From Bacteroidota bacterium (lineage in GTDB: Bacteria > Bacteroidota > Bacteroidia > AKYH767-A > 2013-40CM-41-45): DNA of 64,000 bases. The notes under the pieces are model-generated. The model was not told the DNA's origin and searched no databases. It saw only the letters and a program-made list of their open reading frames with translations. Below, piece after piece: positions 1-12,383 of the stretch; position 1 is the stretch's first letter; the number at the start of each line of letters is the position of its first letter. The stretch is from assembly GCA_016721305.1 (NCBI GenBank), contig JADKIH010000004.1, positions 290,116-354,115 of the forward strand. The letters run 5' to 3'. The translations under genes were made by a program, and so were the position numbers.

Positions 1-1
1 G

Positions 2-3000
2 CAAGGAACAAATGTGTTGACAGTAGAAACTCACGATGTTGCTTCGAGTTCGACTGACATGACATCAAATCCGTTTCTCTTCTTTGGAATGAAGAACTCC
101 GGAATGACATTCTCTGCGACACCTTCATGGTTTGTTGCACCGGCCGTTGAGTACTTCAGTGCAGGCTTTAAATTGGCTAAAAGCGGTGATGCGGTTTACC
201 TTACTTTACCGAGTGGTATTACCGGTGACTTCCTTACTGTTCCTTCACTAGAGAACGACGATTCATACGGACGCAAACCGGATGGCGGGTCTAACTGGTG
301 TTATTTTGATACACCAACTCCGGGAAATACGAACAACTCATCTACATGTTACAATGGGTATGCATCCATTCCGATTTTCTCAAAAGTTTCGGGCTTCTAC
401 ACAAGCAGCCAAAGCATGACTATTACGACGGTGACTCCCGGAGGAACCGTACGTTATACAACCAATGGCGATGTTCCGTTAGCTTCTGATCCTGCTGCAA
501 CTGGAACGATAAATGTTTCAACCACAAAAACAATTCGTGCAAGAGTTTTTGCCAGCGGATATTTACCAAGTCCGGTAATAACCAATTCGTATTTTATCAA
601 TTTGAATACTCATCTTCCTGTATTCTCCATCACTACAGATTCATTGAATCTGTGGGATTATAATACCGGAATTTATGTAATGGGTCCCGGTGCATCCAGT
701 GCATCACCATACAAGGGTGCAAATTTCTGGATGGATTGGGAGAAGCCTGCGAGCATCGAAGTTTTTGATAAATCGAAAAACCAGGTTATTAAATTTGATG
801 CTGACATCAAGATTTACGGAAATTATTCACGCGCCAAACCGCAGAAGAGTATGGAAATAAAACTTTCCACTCATTACGGTACCAGCAGTGTGAATTATCC
901 GTTCTGGACAGACAAGCCATACATCACAAACACCGATGATATTGTTTTACGAAATGCAGGTACCGATTGGAACACTGTCCATTTCAGAGATGCATTCATG
1001 GAACGAGTGATGAAGCATACGCATTCCGGCTACATCGGTGCTGAACCGGCTATGATGATGCTTAACGGTGCTTATTGGGGTGTCTTCACCATCCACGAAA
1101 ATCACGATGAGAACTGGATGAATTATGAGTATGGTCTGAAGCGATCAGAAATTGATTATCTGAGAGAAGGTGGAAGTACGATGGAAGTGAAGGAGGGAAG
1201 CGATCAGTCGTTTTGGGAAATGTATAATTATGCTACATCTCAGACAGCGACAACACAAGCGTACTATGATTACATGAATTCAGTTCTTGATCTGGAGAAT
1301 TATGCAGATTACTTTATTGCTGAAACATATTATAACAATGGCGACTGGATCGGTGATTGGACAAATAATATTAAAATCTGGCGACCATCGGCTCCCGGAG
1401 GAAAATGGCATTACCTGTTATACGATACAGATTTCGGTTGCGGTTATTCAGGAAGTGTAAACGATAATCGTTTAGCCATTGCCCGTAATCCGGCAGCTTT
1501 CAGCTACTCATCGGAGATGTTTGATAAAATGTTGACGAATCCGACATTCAAACGTTATTTTATCAATCGGTATGCAGATTTAATTAATACAAATTACCTG
1601 CCTTCGAATATGACAGCGGTAATGCAGCAGTTCCGTGACTCCATGAGTTACGATATGACGGCACATTTTGCTAAATGGGGAAGTAATACAACGACTTGGC
1701 AGAACAATATTAATTCAATGATGAGCTTCTGTAATTCACGCCCTACAATTATGCGTGATTTCATCAGGACACAATTTGGTTTAACAGCGAAAGTAACGTT
1801 GACGTTGAACGTTTCTCCTGCCGGTGCAGGACGAATTGAAATCAGTACGATTACTCCGACAACATACCCATGGTCGGGTGTTTATTTCAACGGAAACCCG
1901 GTTACAATTACTGCCATTCCAAATCCGGGATATTCATTCGATCACTTCCGTTCTAACGTAGTTATCAATTCAAATAATTTTAATCAATCCGTTACCTATA
2001 ATTTTACAGCTAACGATGCAATCACAGCCTACTTCACAGGCTCTTCTGCACCTGCTGAGTTAACGGTAAGCGAGTTGAATTATAATTCGGATGCACTTTA
2101 TGATGCCGGTGACTGGGTCGAATTGCACAATTACGGAACACATGCTTTGGATATTTCCGGTTGGCGTATCAGCGACGAAGCAGACAATCATACTTTCTAT
2201 TTCCCAACAGGAACTGTCATTGCCGCTAATGGTTATCTGGTCATTTCAGAAGACACAGCAAAATTTAACTCATTCCTTTGTAAATAACATGATCGGTCAG
2301 CTCGGTTTCAATTTTGGAAACGGAGGTGATATGGTTCGGATATTTGATGCTGACGATAATTTATACTTGTCATTTACTTATCAGGATTTGACACCATGGC
2401 CGGCAGAAGCTGACGGTCTTGGTTATACATGTGAGTTATTAAGCCAGGCAGGAGATTTGAACGACGGGTCTAATTGGTTTGCCGGATGTTTAGGCGGATC
2501 ACCAGGACGTGCTTATAGTGCGGCTCTTTCTACACCGGTTTCAATTTCAGGTAACTCAACGTTTTGTTCAGGAAACTCTTCCGTTTTGTCGGCAACCAAC
2601 GTAATGGGTTATTCATATCAGTGGAAGCGAAATAATGCAAACATTGCCGGAGCTAATTCACCGACATATACTGCGACTCTTGCCGGTACGTACACTGTTT
2701 CGGTAGCTTATCAGGGTTGTTCTGTTATCACTTCACCTTTTGTAGTTTCAACAGTTACTACCTCACCTTCTCCTGTTACAACCGGCGCTTCTAATTGCGG
2801 TGATGCTTCTTTGACTTTAACGGCAACAGCAACTGATTCAATTTTCTGGTTCGATGCTCCGAATGGAAATTTACTGGGTACAGGAAGTTCATTCACTACA
2901 CCGCTCATTCATAATACCACAACTTATTATGCAAGAGCAAGTGCAAATTGCCCAAGTGCTTATGTTCCGACTGTAGCATCTATTCTTTCACAGGCCGCAA

Positions 3001-6000
3001 TTCCTGTTGCAAGTGATGTGAGTCGTTGTGGTCCGGGTGCAGTTACACTTACTGCAACTGACACAGCCACTATTCATTGGTATAATGCTCCATCGGGTGG
3101 TGGATTGTTGCAGACGGGTTCTTCGTTTACAACAAATATTATTAATAACGATACAGTATTCTACGTTGAGGCAGGCAATGCTTGTCCGAGCCAGCGTGTG
3201 GAAGTTCACGTTACCATTACTACTACAACAGATCCGGTTGCAAGCGATAATCACCGTTGCGGAAGCGGAACGCTTACTCTTTCGGCTACTGCTACTGATC
3301 CGGTTTACTGGTTTACTTCTCAGTACGGTGGAAGTTCTATCGGAACAGGTTACAACTGGGTTACTCCTTCGCTCGCCGCAACAGATACTTTCTGGGTGGA
3401 AGCCAATGGTGGTTGTCCTAGTCAGCGTGTTCCCGCTATAGCGATTATTGATCCTATTCCTGCTGCACCTGTTGCTGCCGATTCTACTATTTGCGGTTCG
3501 GGCAGTATTACGCTTACTGCAGTTTCTCCTGAACAGATTTATTGGTATTCTGCTGCATTCGGAGGTACGCTTTTATATACGGGAACATCCTTCACAACTC
3601 CGGTGCTTTCGGTTTCAACTACGTACTATGCTGAAGCAGGATACTCTTGTCGTTCAGCCCGTGTAGCCGTTCATGCCTATGTTACACCGATTCCTACACC
3701 ACCTTCAACTACCGGTGCTGCGCGATGCGGTTCAGGAACAGTCACCTTGCAAGGCGCTTCTCCTGATCTCATCAACTGGTACGATGCGCTAACAGGTGGA
3801 AGTTTAGTGGCAAGTGGCGATGTTTGGACAACACCGGTGTTGACGATTACAACAAAATATTACGCAGAAGCAGGAGCTACTTGTCGTAGCACAAGTCGTA
3901 CAATGACAACGGCAACGATTAATCCGTTCCCTGACGCTCCTGTAACAAACGATGTTTCGCGTTGCGGTGTAGGTACCATTACATTGAGTGCATCTTCTCC
4001 TGAAAATATTTTCTGGTATTCTGCTCCGTCGGGAGGATCGATTCTTTCTCTGGGAAGTACGTATACCACACCTTCATTGTCTAGCACAACAACTTATTAT
4101 GTTGAAGCCGGAACACAGTGTATCAGTAATCGTATTCCTGTGCAGGCTATTATTACTTCAACTCCACCTGATCCGATTGTAACCGATGGTACGCGTTGCG
4201 GACCCGGAACGGTTGACTTGAATGCAAACTCAGCTGTGCAGGTAAATTGGTACACCTCTGCAAGTGGTGGAACAGCAATTGGAACAGGTCTCACATTTAC
4301 TACTCCTTCTATTAGTGCAACGACAACTTACTATGCCGACGCAGGTAGCGGTTGTAACAGTAATCGTGTTGCCGTACAGGCTCAGGTTAACCCGCAGCCA
4401 TCGGCTCCGGCTACTTCGAATGTGAGTCGTTGCGGAAACGGTACTCTGAATTTAACTGCCAGCTCTCCTGAAACAATTTACTGGTACGATGCAAGTTCAG
4501 GCGGAAACTTAATAGGCACGGGAAGCTCATTCACTACGCCATCACTTTCGACTACGACAACTTATTATGTTGAGGCAGGAGATTTATGCCGAAGTGTTCG
4601 TGTTGCGGTTGATGCCATAGTCAATCCAATCTCTGCCGATCCGGTTGCGCCTGATCAGTCACGTTGCGGAGCGGGAAGTGTTAGCTTACAGGCTACATCA
4701 AGCGATGTGGTAAAATGGTACGCTTCGGCTTCCGGTGGCTCTCCTTTATTCACAGGATTGGTTTACCAAACGCCATCTATTTCTTCAACTACTACTTATT
4801 ATGCTCAGGCGGGTTCAACTTGTTTGAGTGCTCGTGTGCCGGTACAGGCGATTATCAATTCAATACCATCTGCACCAACAGCAAACAATGTTTCTCGCTG
4901 CGGAACAGGAGTCATTACATTAAATGCATCTTCTCCTGAAACTATCTATTGGTACAATGCTGCTTCGGGTGGAACGTTGCTCACGACGGGTTCTACTTAT
5001 ACAACTCCATTATTATCTGCGTCAACAACTTATTATGTTGAAGCAGGAAATAATTGTCATAGCAATCGTATCTCTGTTCAGGCCATCATCAATCAGCAAG
5101 CAGCTGATCCGGTTGTGACTGACGGTGTGCGTTGCGGTCCGGGAACGGTAAGTTTAAGTGCTGTTGCGTCATCAACCGTTTATTGGTTTACAAGCTCAAG
5201 CGGTGGTACTGCAATTGCGAATGGTGCGAACTTCACCACTCCTGTCATTAGTGCTTCGACAACTTATTATGCTGAAGCAGGCACAGGTTGCCCAAGTAAT
5301 CGTCTTCCTGTCGAAGCCGTTGTCAGCGTTGCTCCGGATCCTCCGGTGGCTGCCGATGTAGCTCGTTGCGGAAGCGGTAATGTTACTCTGAATGCTACTT
5401 CAACTGAACAAGTATACTGGTACAGTGCAGCAGTAGGAGGTACGCTCTTATTTACAGGAAGCAGTTACACGACTCCGACTATTTTAGCTACGACAACATA
5501 TTACGCAGAAGCGGGCGATAATTGCCGCAGTTCACGTGTACCTGTGCAAGCTATCATCAATACTATTCCTGTCGCACCTACTGCAACAAATGGTAGTCGT
5601 TGCGGAACAGGAAGCGTTGTGCTTGGTGCAACTTCGGTTGGAAGTGTCAATTGGTATGATGCAAGTACAGCAGGTAATTTCCTGGGTACAGGAGCGTCTT
5701 ATACTACTCCTTCAATTTCTGCTACTACCACATATTACGCAGAGACATCAAGCAACGGTTGTTTAAGTTCTCGTTCTGCTGTTCAAGCAATCGTAAATGC
5801 AATTCCTGCACCGCCAACAGCAAGCGACGTTTCTCGTTGCGGACCGGGAACGGTAGTTCTTACAGCAACTGCACCTCAACAAATATTCTGGTACGATGCT
5901 GCTGTCGCAGGAACTTTACTGTCAAATACTTCATCGTTTACAACACCTTCGCTTACGGTTAGTACAACTTATTATGTAGAAACCGGAACTGTTTGTCATA

Positions 6001-8395
6001 GCTCACGAATTCCGGTTCAGGCTCTTATTACTGTCGCTCCGGGTACTCCAACAGTAACCGACGGATCACGTTGTGGAACCGGAACTGTCGTGCTCGCTGC
6101 TTCTTCAGCTTCGGCGGTTAACTGGTACACTGCTGCTACGGGTGGTTCGGCCGTATTTACAGGCTATTCTTATACAACACCATCCATTAGTGCATCAACA
6201 ACATATTATGCTGATGCAGGAACAGGTTGTAATAGTGCTCGTGTTCCTGTACAAGCAGTAGTGAATGCAGTTCCCGCAGCTCCTGTTGCAAACAGCGCTT
6301 CGGTTTGTTTGACAGGTTCTGTAACTCTCACTGCTACGGCAAGTGAAACAATTTACTGGTACGATGCTGCATCGGGTGGAAATCTTCTCGGTAGCGGTAC
6401 AAGTTATACTACTCCGATTCTTCTCGCTTCAACTACGTATTATGTTGAGTGCGGAAACCTTTGTCGTAGCCAGCGTGTTGCTGTGCAGGCAATCGTTACT
6501 GCACCACCTGCACCGCCTTCCGTAACCGATGGAAGTCGTTGCGGAACAGGAACAGTTACATTATCTGCTACTGCTTCTACAACGGTAAACTGGTATGCTG
6601 CCGCAATCGGCGGATCTGCCATTTCATCGGGTAATACATTTACCACTCCTGTTATTTCAAGCTCTACTGTTTATTATGCGGATGCAGGATTAGGTTGTAA
6701 CAGTGCACGTGTTGCCGTAAATGCAATCGTAAACAGTTCGCCGGCCGACCCTACAGTTTCCGGTGATGCTCGTTGTGGTTCAGGATCATTGAACTTAAGT
6801 GCTAGTTCTCCTGAGACATTGAAGTGGTATGATTTACCTTCAGGTGGTACGCTCTTATTCACAGGTGCTAATTTTGCAACTCCAACTATTAGCGTTACGA
6901 CTGATTTCTATGTCGAAGCTGTAAATGCATTTACATGCAGTTCGGCACGAATTCCGGTTACGGCTACCATCAATGCTATTCCGGCTGCTCCGGTAGCAAA
7001 CGATGTATCGCGTTGTAATCCGGGTGCCGTTACTCTCAATGCAAGTTCACCACAACAAATTTTCTGGTACGATGCTCCGGTAGGCGGAAATATTCTTGCT
7101 ACAACAGCATCATATACTACACCGGCAATATCTGTTACAACACCATATTATGTTGCAACGGGCGATATTTGTTTAAGTCCTCGAATTCAGGTTTACGCAG
7201 TGATTACTGATCCGCCTGATGCTCCGGTATTGACGGATAATTATCATTGCGGACCGGGATCAGTGTCTCTCACTGCAACGGCTTCATCACAGGTGAACTG
7301 GTATGATGCAGCTACCGGTGGTAGTTTACTCGGAACAGGATTTACATTCAATACTCCTGTGATCTCATCTACAACTGTATTTTATGCCGATGCCGGCTTA
7401 GGTTGCAATAGCGCTCGTGTTCCGGTTAATGCTGTCATTAATTCTTTACCGGCTTCTCCAACGGCATCGAACGTTGTTAATTGCGGACCGGGAACAGTGA
7501 CTCTTACGGCTTCTTCACCTGATCCTTTATATTGGTACGATGCACCAACAGGTGGAAATCTCTTAGGTACAGGATCAACATTTACAACTCCTGTCATCTC
7601 AAATGCAACAACGTATTATGTGGAAGCAGGTGATATCTGCCGAAGCAACCGTATCGCTGTTGATGCGCTCATTCTCGCTTTTTCTGAAATTGCTTCGCTT
7701 ACTGAAGATGAAGCTTGCGCAAGCGGAAGCATGACGCTCAGGGCAATTTCTAATGATCCGATTAAGTGGTACGATCAAATAGGAGGTACTGTAGTAGCTT
7801 CAGGTGCGATATTTACTACGCCGGTTCTCACGACTACAACAACATACTACGCCGTTGCCGGAACAGTTTGTCCGGGTACACCTGTTGCCATTACCGCTAC
7901 GGTGAATCCTCTTCCTGTCGTTAGTCTCGGACCGGATACATTATTTGCTATCATTGGATCAACTGCTCAACTCGATGCAGGATCGGGCTTCAGCAATATC
8001 TCTGGTCAACTTCCGAAACAACTCAAACAATTGATGTGACGACTGATGGTAGTTATGAGGTTACCGTAACTGACAGTAATGGTTGTCAGGGATCAGACCA
8101 AATCTTTGTATCATTCATCGTTACAACAGGCGATCCGATTGCTACTCCTTCTTTGACTCTCTTCCCGAATCCAACGCATGAGAAAATTACATTGTCACTC
8201 ATCAACTACTCGGGAACAAAAGCTTCTGTTCAATTGATAAGCCTGGACGGAAAAATTATTCTGAGTAATATCATCCGAGCAAATGCAAGCGGAATGACTG
8301 AAACAATTAATATGTCAGATTACGCAGCAGGAGTTTACTATCTGAGAATTCAGACGGAAGGATGGAGTAGGGTGGAGAAGATTGTTAAAGAGTAA
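2..8395 (+). CDS. Giant T9SS-secreted surface protein with CotH-like kinase, lamin-tail domain and 22 Ig-like repeats (5' end outside window, two frameshifts)
   Basis: The reading frame is open at the left edge, so the start is missing; at least about 2798 residues are present. In order: the end of a lamin-tail-like domain, a chitobiase-type C-terminal domain (about 390-600), a CotH-kinase-like domain (about 620-1780), a second lamin-tail domain (about 2060-2500), one Ig-like domain, 22 Ig-like repeats, a PKD-like segment and a T9SS type A sorting domain (about 8140-8395, FPNPT motif). CotH proteins are atypical kinases and T9SS tails direct export through the outer membrane, so this is probably a cell-surface adhesin. 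Two frameshifts interrupt it: near 2276-2280, where runs CC and TTT each seem one base short, and near 7995-7998, where TT has become T. Repairing both gives one continuous protein. The substrate is unknown. Confidence 0.82.
2763..7904 (+). repeat. 22 tandem Ig-like (Ig_7 / CHU_C-type) protein repeats
   Basis: Twenty-two consecutive coding units of about 78 codons were counted. Each carries an N-terminal RCGxGxVxL motif, a central WYxAxxGG motif, a TTPxxxxxTTYY motif and a C-terminal CxSxRxxVxA motif. Two cysteines per unit probably form the intradomain disulfide. The units alternate loosely between two subtypes (one with SPExIYWYDA, one with xxVNWYxxAxGG), which suggests duplication as pairs. 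No unit is an exact copy, so the array is old rather than freshly expanded. Confidence 0.88.
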
Positions 8396-8400
8396 ATTAG

Positions 8401-8530
8401 GAATTCAAAATTCAGAATTATGAATTCTGAAAAAATTGAAAGCATAAAAAAAGCGAAGAATTCCTTCGCTTTTTTTATGCTTTCAATTCTAAATTTTCAA
8501 TTCTAAAATTTGAATTCAGAATTCAAAATT
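8401..8530. repeat. Degenerate NNAATTC heptamer arrays flanking a terminator
   Basis: Both sides of the terminator hairpin carry imperfect 7-nt units containing AATTC or AATTT (8401-8429 and 8484-8530). The right array reaches the last codons of lpdA. The same family recurs in at least five other gaps of this window. Confidence 0.6.
8435..8487. terminator. Bidirectional intrinsic terminator between the surface protein gene and lpdA
   Basis: A long near-perfect inverted repeat has a GCGAAG/CTTCGC core stem (8453-8458 and 8464-8469). The stem is bounded by an A run on the left and a T run on the right, then extends through ATGCTTTCAAT. It lies between the convergent 3' ends of the surface-protein gene and lpdA and can serve both strands. 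Confidence 0.85.
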
Positions 8531-9917
8531 AAAGATGTATACATTCCCCATAAGCTTCCGCCACCGCTTCCATAATCGCTTCGCTCATGGTCGGGTGAGG
8601 GTGAACTGATTTAATGATTTCGTGTCCGGTTGTCTCGAGTTTACGGGCAACAACGACTTCGGCAATCATTTCGGTTACGTTGGCGCCAATCATGTGAGCA
8701 CCTAACCACTCACCGTATTTTGCATCAAAGATTACTTTCACAAAACCATCGGCACTGCCACCGGCTTTTGCTTTGCCTGATGCTGAGAATGGGAATTTAC
8801 CAACCTTGATTTCATAACCGGCTTCTTTCGCAGCTTTCTCTGTGTAACCAACAGATGCAATTTCAGGCGTGCAATATGTACAACCCGGGATGTTCTTGTA
8901 ATCGATCGGTTCAACATGCATTCCTGCGATTTTCTCAACGCAGGTAATTGCCTCATGCGATGCAACGTGCGCAAGTGCTTGTGTGTTCAACACATCACCA
9001 ATTGCATAGTAGCCCGGCATGTTAGTCTGATACCATTCGTTTACCAGAATTTTACCGCGATCGGTGATGATACCAACTTCTTCCAATCCGATGTTCTCAA
9101 TATTTGAAGTGATACCTACAGCTGAAAGCACTACATCGCATTCAATTGTTTCTTCACCTTTTTTCGTTTTCACTTTTACTTTGCATCCGGCGCCTGATGT
9201 ATCGACACTCTCAACTGTCGACTCAAGCATGATCTCAATGCCGGATTTCTTCAGCGAACGTGCTAATTGTTTCGATACGTCTTCGTCTTCCACCGGAACT
9301 ACATTCGGCATGAATTCAACAATCGTTACTTTCGTTCCGATAGAGTGGTAGAAGTACGCAAACTCAACTCCGATTGCTCCCGATCCAACTACAACCATTG
9401 ACTTAGGTTGTTTGTCCATAACCATCGCTTCACGGTAGCCAATCACTTTCTTTCCGTCTTGTTTCAAATTAGGAAGTTCGCGTGAACGAGCACCTGTAGC
9501 GATGACAATATTTTTAGCTTCATATGTTGTGATAGTACCATCGGCAGCTTTTACTTCAAGCTTGCGACCAGGCTTCACAGTTCCGTAACCTGCAATTACA
9601 TCAATCTTATTTTTCTTCATCAAAAACTGAACGCCTTTGCTCATAGCATCGGCAACACCACGACTACGTTTAACGATAGCTTGAAAATCGGCTTCAACGC
9701 CTGTCGCTTTCACACCGTAATCCTGGGCATGCATCAGGTATTCATAAACCTGCGCACTCTTCAAAAGGGCTTTCGTTGGAATACATCCCCAGTTCAGGCA
9801 AACTCCGCCGACTTCTGATTTCTCCACAACAGCGGTTTTCATTCCTAATTGCGCAGCTCTGATCGCTGCCACATAACCTCCGGGACCACTGCCCAGAACA
9901 ATGAGATCGTAATTCAT
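8529..9917 (-). CDS. lpdA: Dihydrolipoyl dehydrogenase (E3)
   Basis: This 462-residue flavoprotein reoxidises the dihydrolipoyl groups of 2-oxo-acid dehydrogenase complexes or the glycine cleavage system using NAD+. Visible are the FAD-binding GSGPGGY near residues 9-15, the redox disulfide GGVCLNWGCIPTK (Cys40 and Cys45), a second Rossmann motif GSGAIGVEF near 178 for NAD, and the C-terminal HPHPTMSE with the catalytic His-Glu pair. Length is normal for the family and the frame is intact. No E1 or E2 gene is in the window, so which complex it serves cannot be told. Transcription is leftward, ending at the shared terminator. Confidence 0.95.
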   Translation of the reverse strand: MNYDLIVLGSGPGGYVAAIRAAQLGMKTAVVEKSEVGGVCLNWGCIPTKALLKSAQVYEYLMHAQDYGVKATGVEADFQAIVKRSRGVADAMSKGVQFLMKKNKIDVIAGYGTVKPGRKLEVKAADGTITTYEAKNIVIATGARSRELPNLKQDGKKVIGYREAMVMDKQPKSMVVVGSGAIGVEFAYFYHSIGTKVTIVEFMPNVVPVEDEDVSKQLARSLKKSGIEIMLESTVESVDTSGAGCKVKVKTKKGEETIECDVVLSAVGITSNIENIGLEEVGIITDRGKILVNEWYQTNMPGYYAIGDVLNTQALAHVASHEAITCVEKIAGMHVEPIDYKNIPGCTYCTPEIASVGYTEKAAKEAGYEIKVGKFPFSASGKAKAGGSADGFVKVIFDAKYGEWLGAHMIGANVTEMIAEVVVARKLETTGHEIIKSVHPHPTMSEAIMEAVAEAYGECIHL

Positions 9918-9935
9918 ATGATGAATAATTTGGGG

Positions 9936-9943
9936 CGAAGGTA
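9936..9943 (-). promoter_or_regulatory. Possible lpdA -7 box
   Basis: On the minus strand TACCTTCG lies 19 bases upstream of the lpdA ATG and differs by one base from the Bacteroidota -7 consensus TAnnTTTG. No convincing -33 TTG was found at the right spacing. Confidence 0.3.
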
Positions 9944-9974
9944 ATTACTCTTGGGCATTTTCCTCGAATTTTCG

Positions 9975-10009
9975 ATTAGCTAATTAGCTAATTAGTTAAT
10001 TAGCTAATT
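9975..10009. repeat. TTAGCTAA octamer array
   Basis: About four 8-nt units of ATTAGCTA, one with a substitution, stand in the gap between divergent lpdA and the M61 peptidase gene. The unit is self-complementary, so the array can form hairpins on either strand. The same octamer brackets the tmRNA gene at 20.8 and 21.4 kb. Confidence 0.7.
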
Positions 10010-10154
10010 GTGCAGTTAACCAGCTGTATACCAGATTATTACTAGCTAAAAGAGTGATCAGTCCCCGGATAGGTTCCACCATTGTTAATTTTTTGCCACA
10101 TGACCCGGGCGGGAGTCCGAATAAAAATGATAAAATTGCATAGAACAAGATCTG

Positions 10155-11894
10155 ATGGCTGTATTTTACAAACTTTCTGCAGGAAATCCGGTCACGCATT
10201 TCGCCGAAATCGAAATGCGTGTGCTCGATGTCGATGCCGAAGAGATTTCATTTCAATTGCCTTCCTGGCGCCCGGGTCGGTATGAATTAGGGAACTTTGC
10301 GAAAAATGTCCGTGGCTGGAAAGCTTTCAACGGAAATAATCAGGCGCTGCCGTTTACGAAAGTAACTAAGGACTGCTGGAAGGTGTCGACAGAAGGAGCA
10401 AATGAAATCATAATTCGCTACGAATACTATTGCGCTCAACTGGATGCAGGGTCATGCTGGATCGACGAAGATCAGGTGTACATCAATCCTGTACATTGCT
10501 TTATGCACGTTCCTGAAAAGGTGCGCGAAGAATGTGTCGTCGAATTAAATCTTCCGAAAAATTATATCGTTGCTTCTTCGATGCAAAAATCGAACGAGCA
10601 TACTCTGGTGGCTGCTGACTACGATGAACTAGTCGACAGTCCGTTTATCGCCAGTCCGACAATTCAACACCGTACGTATGAAGTAGACGGAACAACTTTC
10701 TACATCTGGCTTCAAGGTGATGCTCATCCTGACTGGTCGAAAATTATTCACGACTTCACTTCGTTTACGGAGGTTCAGATAAAAATGATGGGCGATTTTC
10801 CGGTCGATCAATATCATTTCCTCATTCAACTTCTGCCAACGAGATTCTATCATGGCGTTGAACACTTGCGTTCGACAGTTCTTGCATTGGGACCGGGTTC
10901 CAATCTGATGAAAGAGTCGTTATACACTGATTTCATCGGTGTAGCCTCGCATGAACTTTACCATGTGTGGAATATCAAAACTATTCGTCCGGCCGAAATG
11001 AAGCCGTACGATTACACGGGCGAAAATTATTCACGCCTTGGTTATGTGTACGAAGGAGTAACTACCTATTATGGCGACTTATTTCTTGCTCGCAGTGGTG
11101 TGTATTCGGTTCCACAATTTTTTACAGAACTGAATTTTCGTTTACAAAAGCATTTCGATAATCCGGGACGATTCAATCTTTCCGTTGCCGATTCCAGCTT
11201 CGATACATGGCTCGACGGTTATATTCCCGGCGCACCGGGACGCAAGACTTCGATCTACGACGAAGGTTCATTGGTTTCGTTAATGACAGACATGCTGCTT
11301 CGTCACAAAACAAAATCTGCCATGTCGCTCGATGATGTGATGAGAGCTTTGTACAAAGATTTCGGAAAACGACATATCGGTTACACAGATCATGATTACA
11401 TTTCGTTAGTAGGAAATGTTGCAGGAGAGTCAATGGCGGATTTCTTCCTCGACTATGTTTATGGAACGGAAGATGACCGACCGAAGTTAGAAGAGACGTT
11501 AAGCTATGCGGGAATCGAATTAGGTGCAACACCGTCGGAAGAAGATTCAGAACGTTTTTTCGGATTCAAAACAATTACCGATGGGAAATCGACTAAAGTT
11601 TCTGCTGTCTATCCGGGCTCACCGGCATTTGTTGCAGGTCTCGGTCGTGAAGATGAAATTATCGCTATCGATGAGAAAAAGGTAGAAGACAATTTGCAGG
11701 AATTACTAGTGCTTTGTCGTGACGAACGAATTGTTATTACCGTTCTCACTCCAATGAAAAAACTAAAAGATATCGCCATCGCTCCCGATGGTAAAGAATA
11801 TTATCCGCGCTATGCGCTAACAAAAATGGAAAAGGCTACACCTGATCAACAACGATTCTTTAAATCATGGTTGGGCGTTGACTTTTATGAATAA
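10155..11894 (+). CDS. M61 family glycyl-aminopeptidase-like protein with PDZ domain
   Basis: The 579-residue protein has the M61 layout: an N-terminal beta domain, a thermolysin-like zinc metallopeptidase domain with HELYH near residues 265-269 and the downstream glutamate in YVYEGVTTYYGD near 299, and a C-terminal PDZ domain (about 470-550, with VYPGSPAFVAGL). M61 enzymes cleave N-terminal Gly or Ala from peptides. There is no obvious signal peptide, so the location is uncertain. The ATG at 10155 is followed at once by the conserved M61 start VFYKLSAGNP. The gene ends 6 bases before a RidA gene and the two probably form an operon. Confidence 0.88.
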   Translation: MAVFYKLSAGNPVTHFAEIEMRVLDVDAEEISFQLPSWRPGRYELGNFAKNVRGWKAFNGNNQALPFTKVTKDCWKVSTEGANEIIIRYEYYCAQLDAGSCWIDEDQVYINPVHCFMHVPEKVREECVVELNLPKNYIVASSMQKSNEHTLVAADYDELVDSPFIASPTIQHRTYEVDGTTFYIWLQGDAHPDWSKIIHDFTSFTEVQIKMMGDFPVDQYHFLIQLLPTRFYHGVEHLRSTVLALGPGSNLMKESLYTDFIGVASHELYHVWNIKTIRPAEMKPYDYTGENYSRLGYVYEGVTTYYGDLFLARSGVYSVPQFFTELNFRLQKHFDNPGRFNLSVADSSFDTWLDGYIPGAPGRKTSIYDEGSLVSLMTDMLLRHKTKSAMSLDDVMRALYKDFGKRHIGYTDHDYISLVGNVAGESMADFFLDYVYGTEDDRPKLEETLSYAGIELGATPSEEDSERFFGFKTITDGKSTKVSAVYPGSPAFVAGLGREDEIIAIDEKKVEDNLQELLVLCRDERIVITVLTPMKKLKDIAIAPDGKEYYPRYALTKMEKATPDQQRFFKSWLGVDFYE

Positions 11895-11900
11895 ATAAGT

Positions 11901-12281
11901 ATGAAAAAAATTATCAAAACTTCGAATGCTCCTGCGCCAATTGGTCCTTATAGCCAGGCTGTGCAAGTTGACAATACACTTTATGTATCCGGACAAATTG
12001 CCATCAATCCGGCCGACGGACAGTTAGTTCAAATCAACATCATCCGCGAAACGAATCAGGTGATGGAAAATATCAGCGCGATTCTCAAAGAAGCCGGATT
12101 TCAATTCAGCGATATCGTAAAGACGACGATTTTCTTAAAGGACATGCAGAATTTTGCGCATGTAAATGAAGTGTACGGACAATACTTTACCGACAATTTC
12201 CCTGCTCGCGAGACAGTAGAAGTTTCGGTTCTGCCGAAGAATGTGAATGTGGAGATTTCGGTGATTGCTGTTAAGGCGTGA
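11901..12281 (+). CDS. ridA: RidA family enamine/imine deaminase
   Basis: This 126-residue protein begins with the family signature APAPIGPYSQAV and continues with LYVSGQIAINP. RidA proteins hydrolyse reactive enamine and imine intermediates formed by PLP enzymes such as threonine dehydratase, and thereby protect other PLP enzymes. The conserved arginine in PARETVEVS (near 103) and the glutamate in NVEISVIAV are present. It follows the M61 peptidase gene by 6 bases. The length and frame are typical. Which of the Rid subfamilies it belongs to is not settled by eye, but the motifs fit the archetypal RidA group. Confidence 0.9.
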   Translation: MKKIIKTSNAPAPIGPYSQAVQVDNTLYVSGQIAINPADGQLVQINIIRETNQVMENISAILKEAGFQFSDIVKTTIFLKDMQNFAHVNEVYGQYFTDNFPARETVEVSVLPKNVNVEISVIAVKA

Positions 12282-12383
12282 TCAGTGATCGGTTTTGTTT
12301 GGTAGGATTGCTCGATTGCGCGGATAGAGATTCGCGAATAATCCTTATATTAGATGTGCTTTAAACATTTTAATATTGGCACC

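Noticed and set aside
2711..7597. Many 60-140-residue open frames on both strands inside the Ig-like repeat region
   Set aside because: They recur with the period of the 22 repeats and are shadows of the true frame; none has a recognisable domain.
12354..12383. Upstream start for the T9SS cargo at 12384
   Set aside because: It would place ten non-signal residues before a clean signal peptide.
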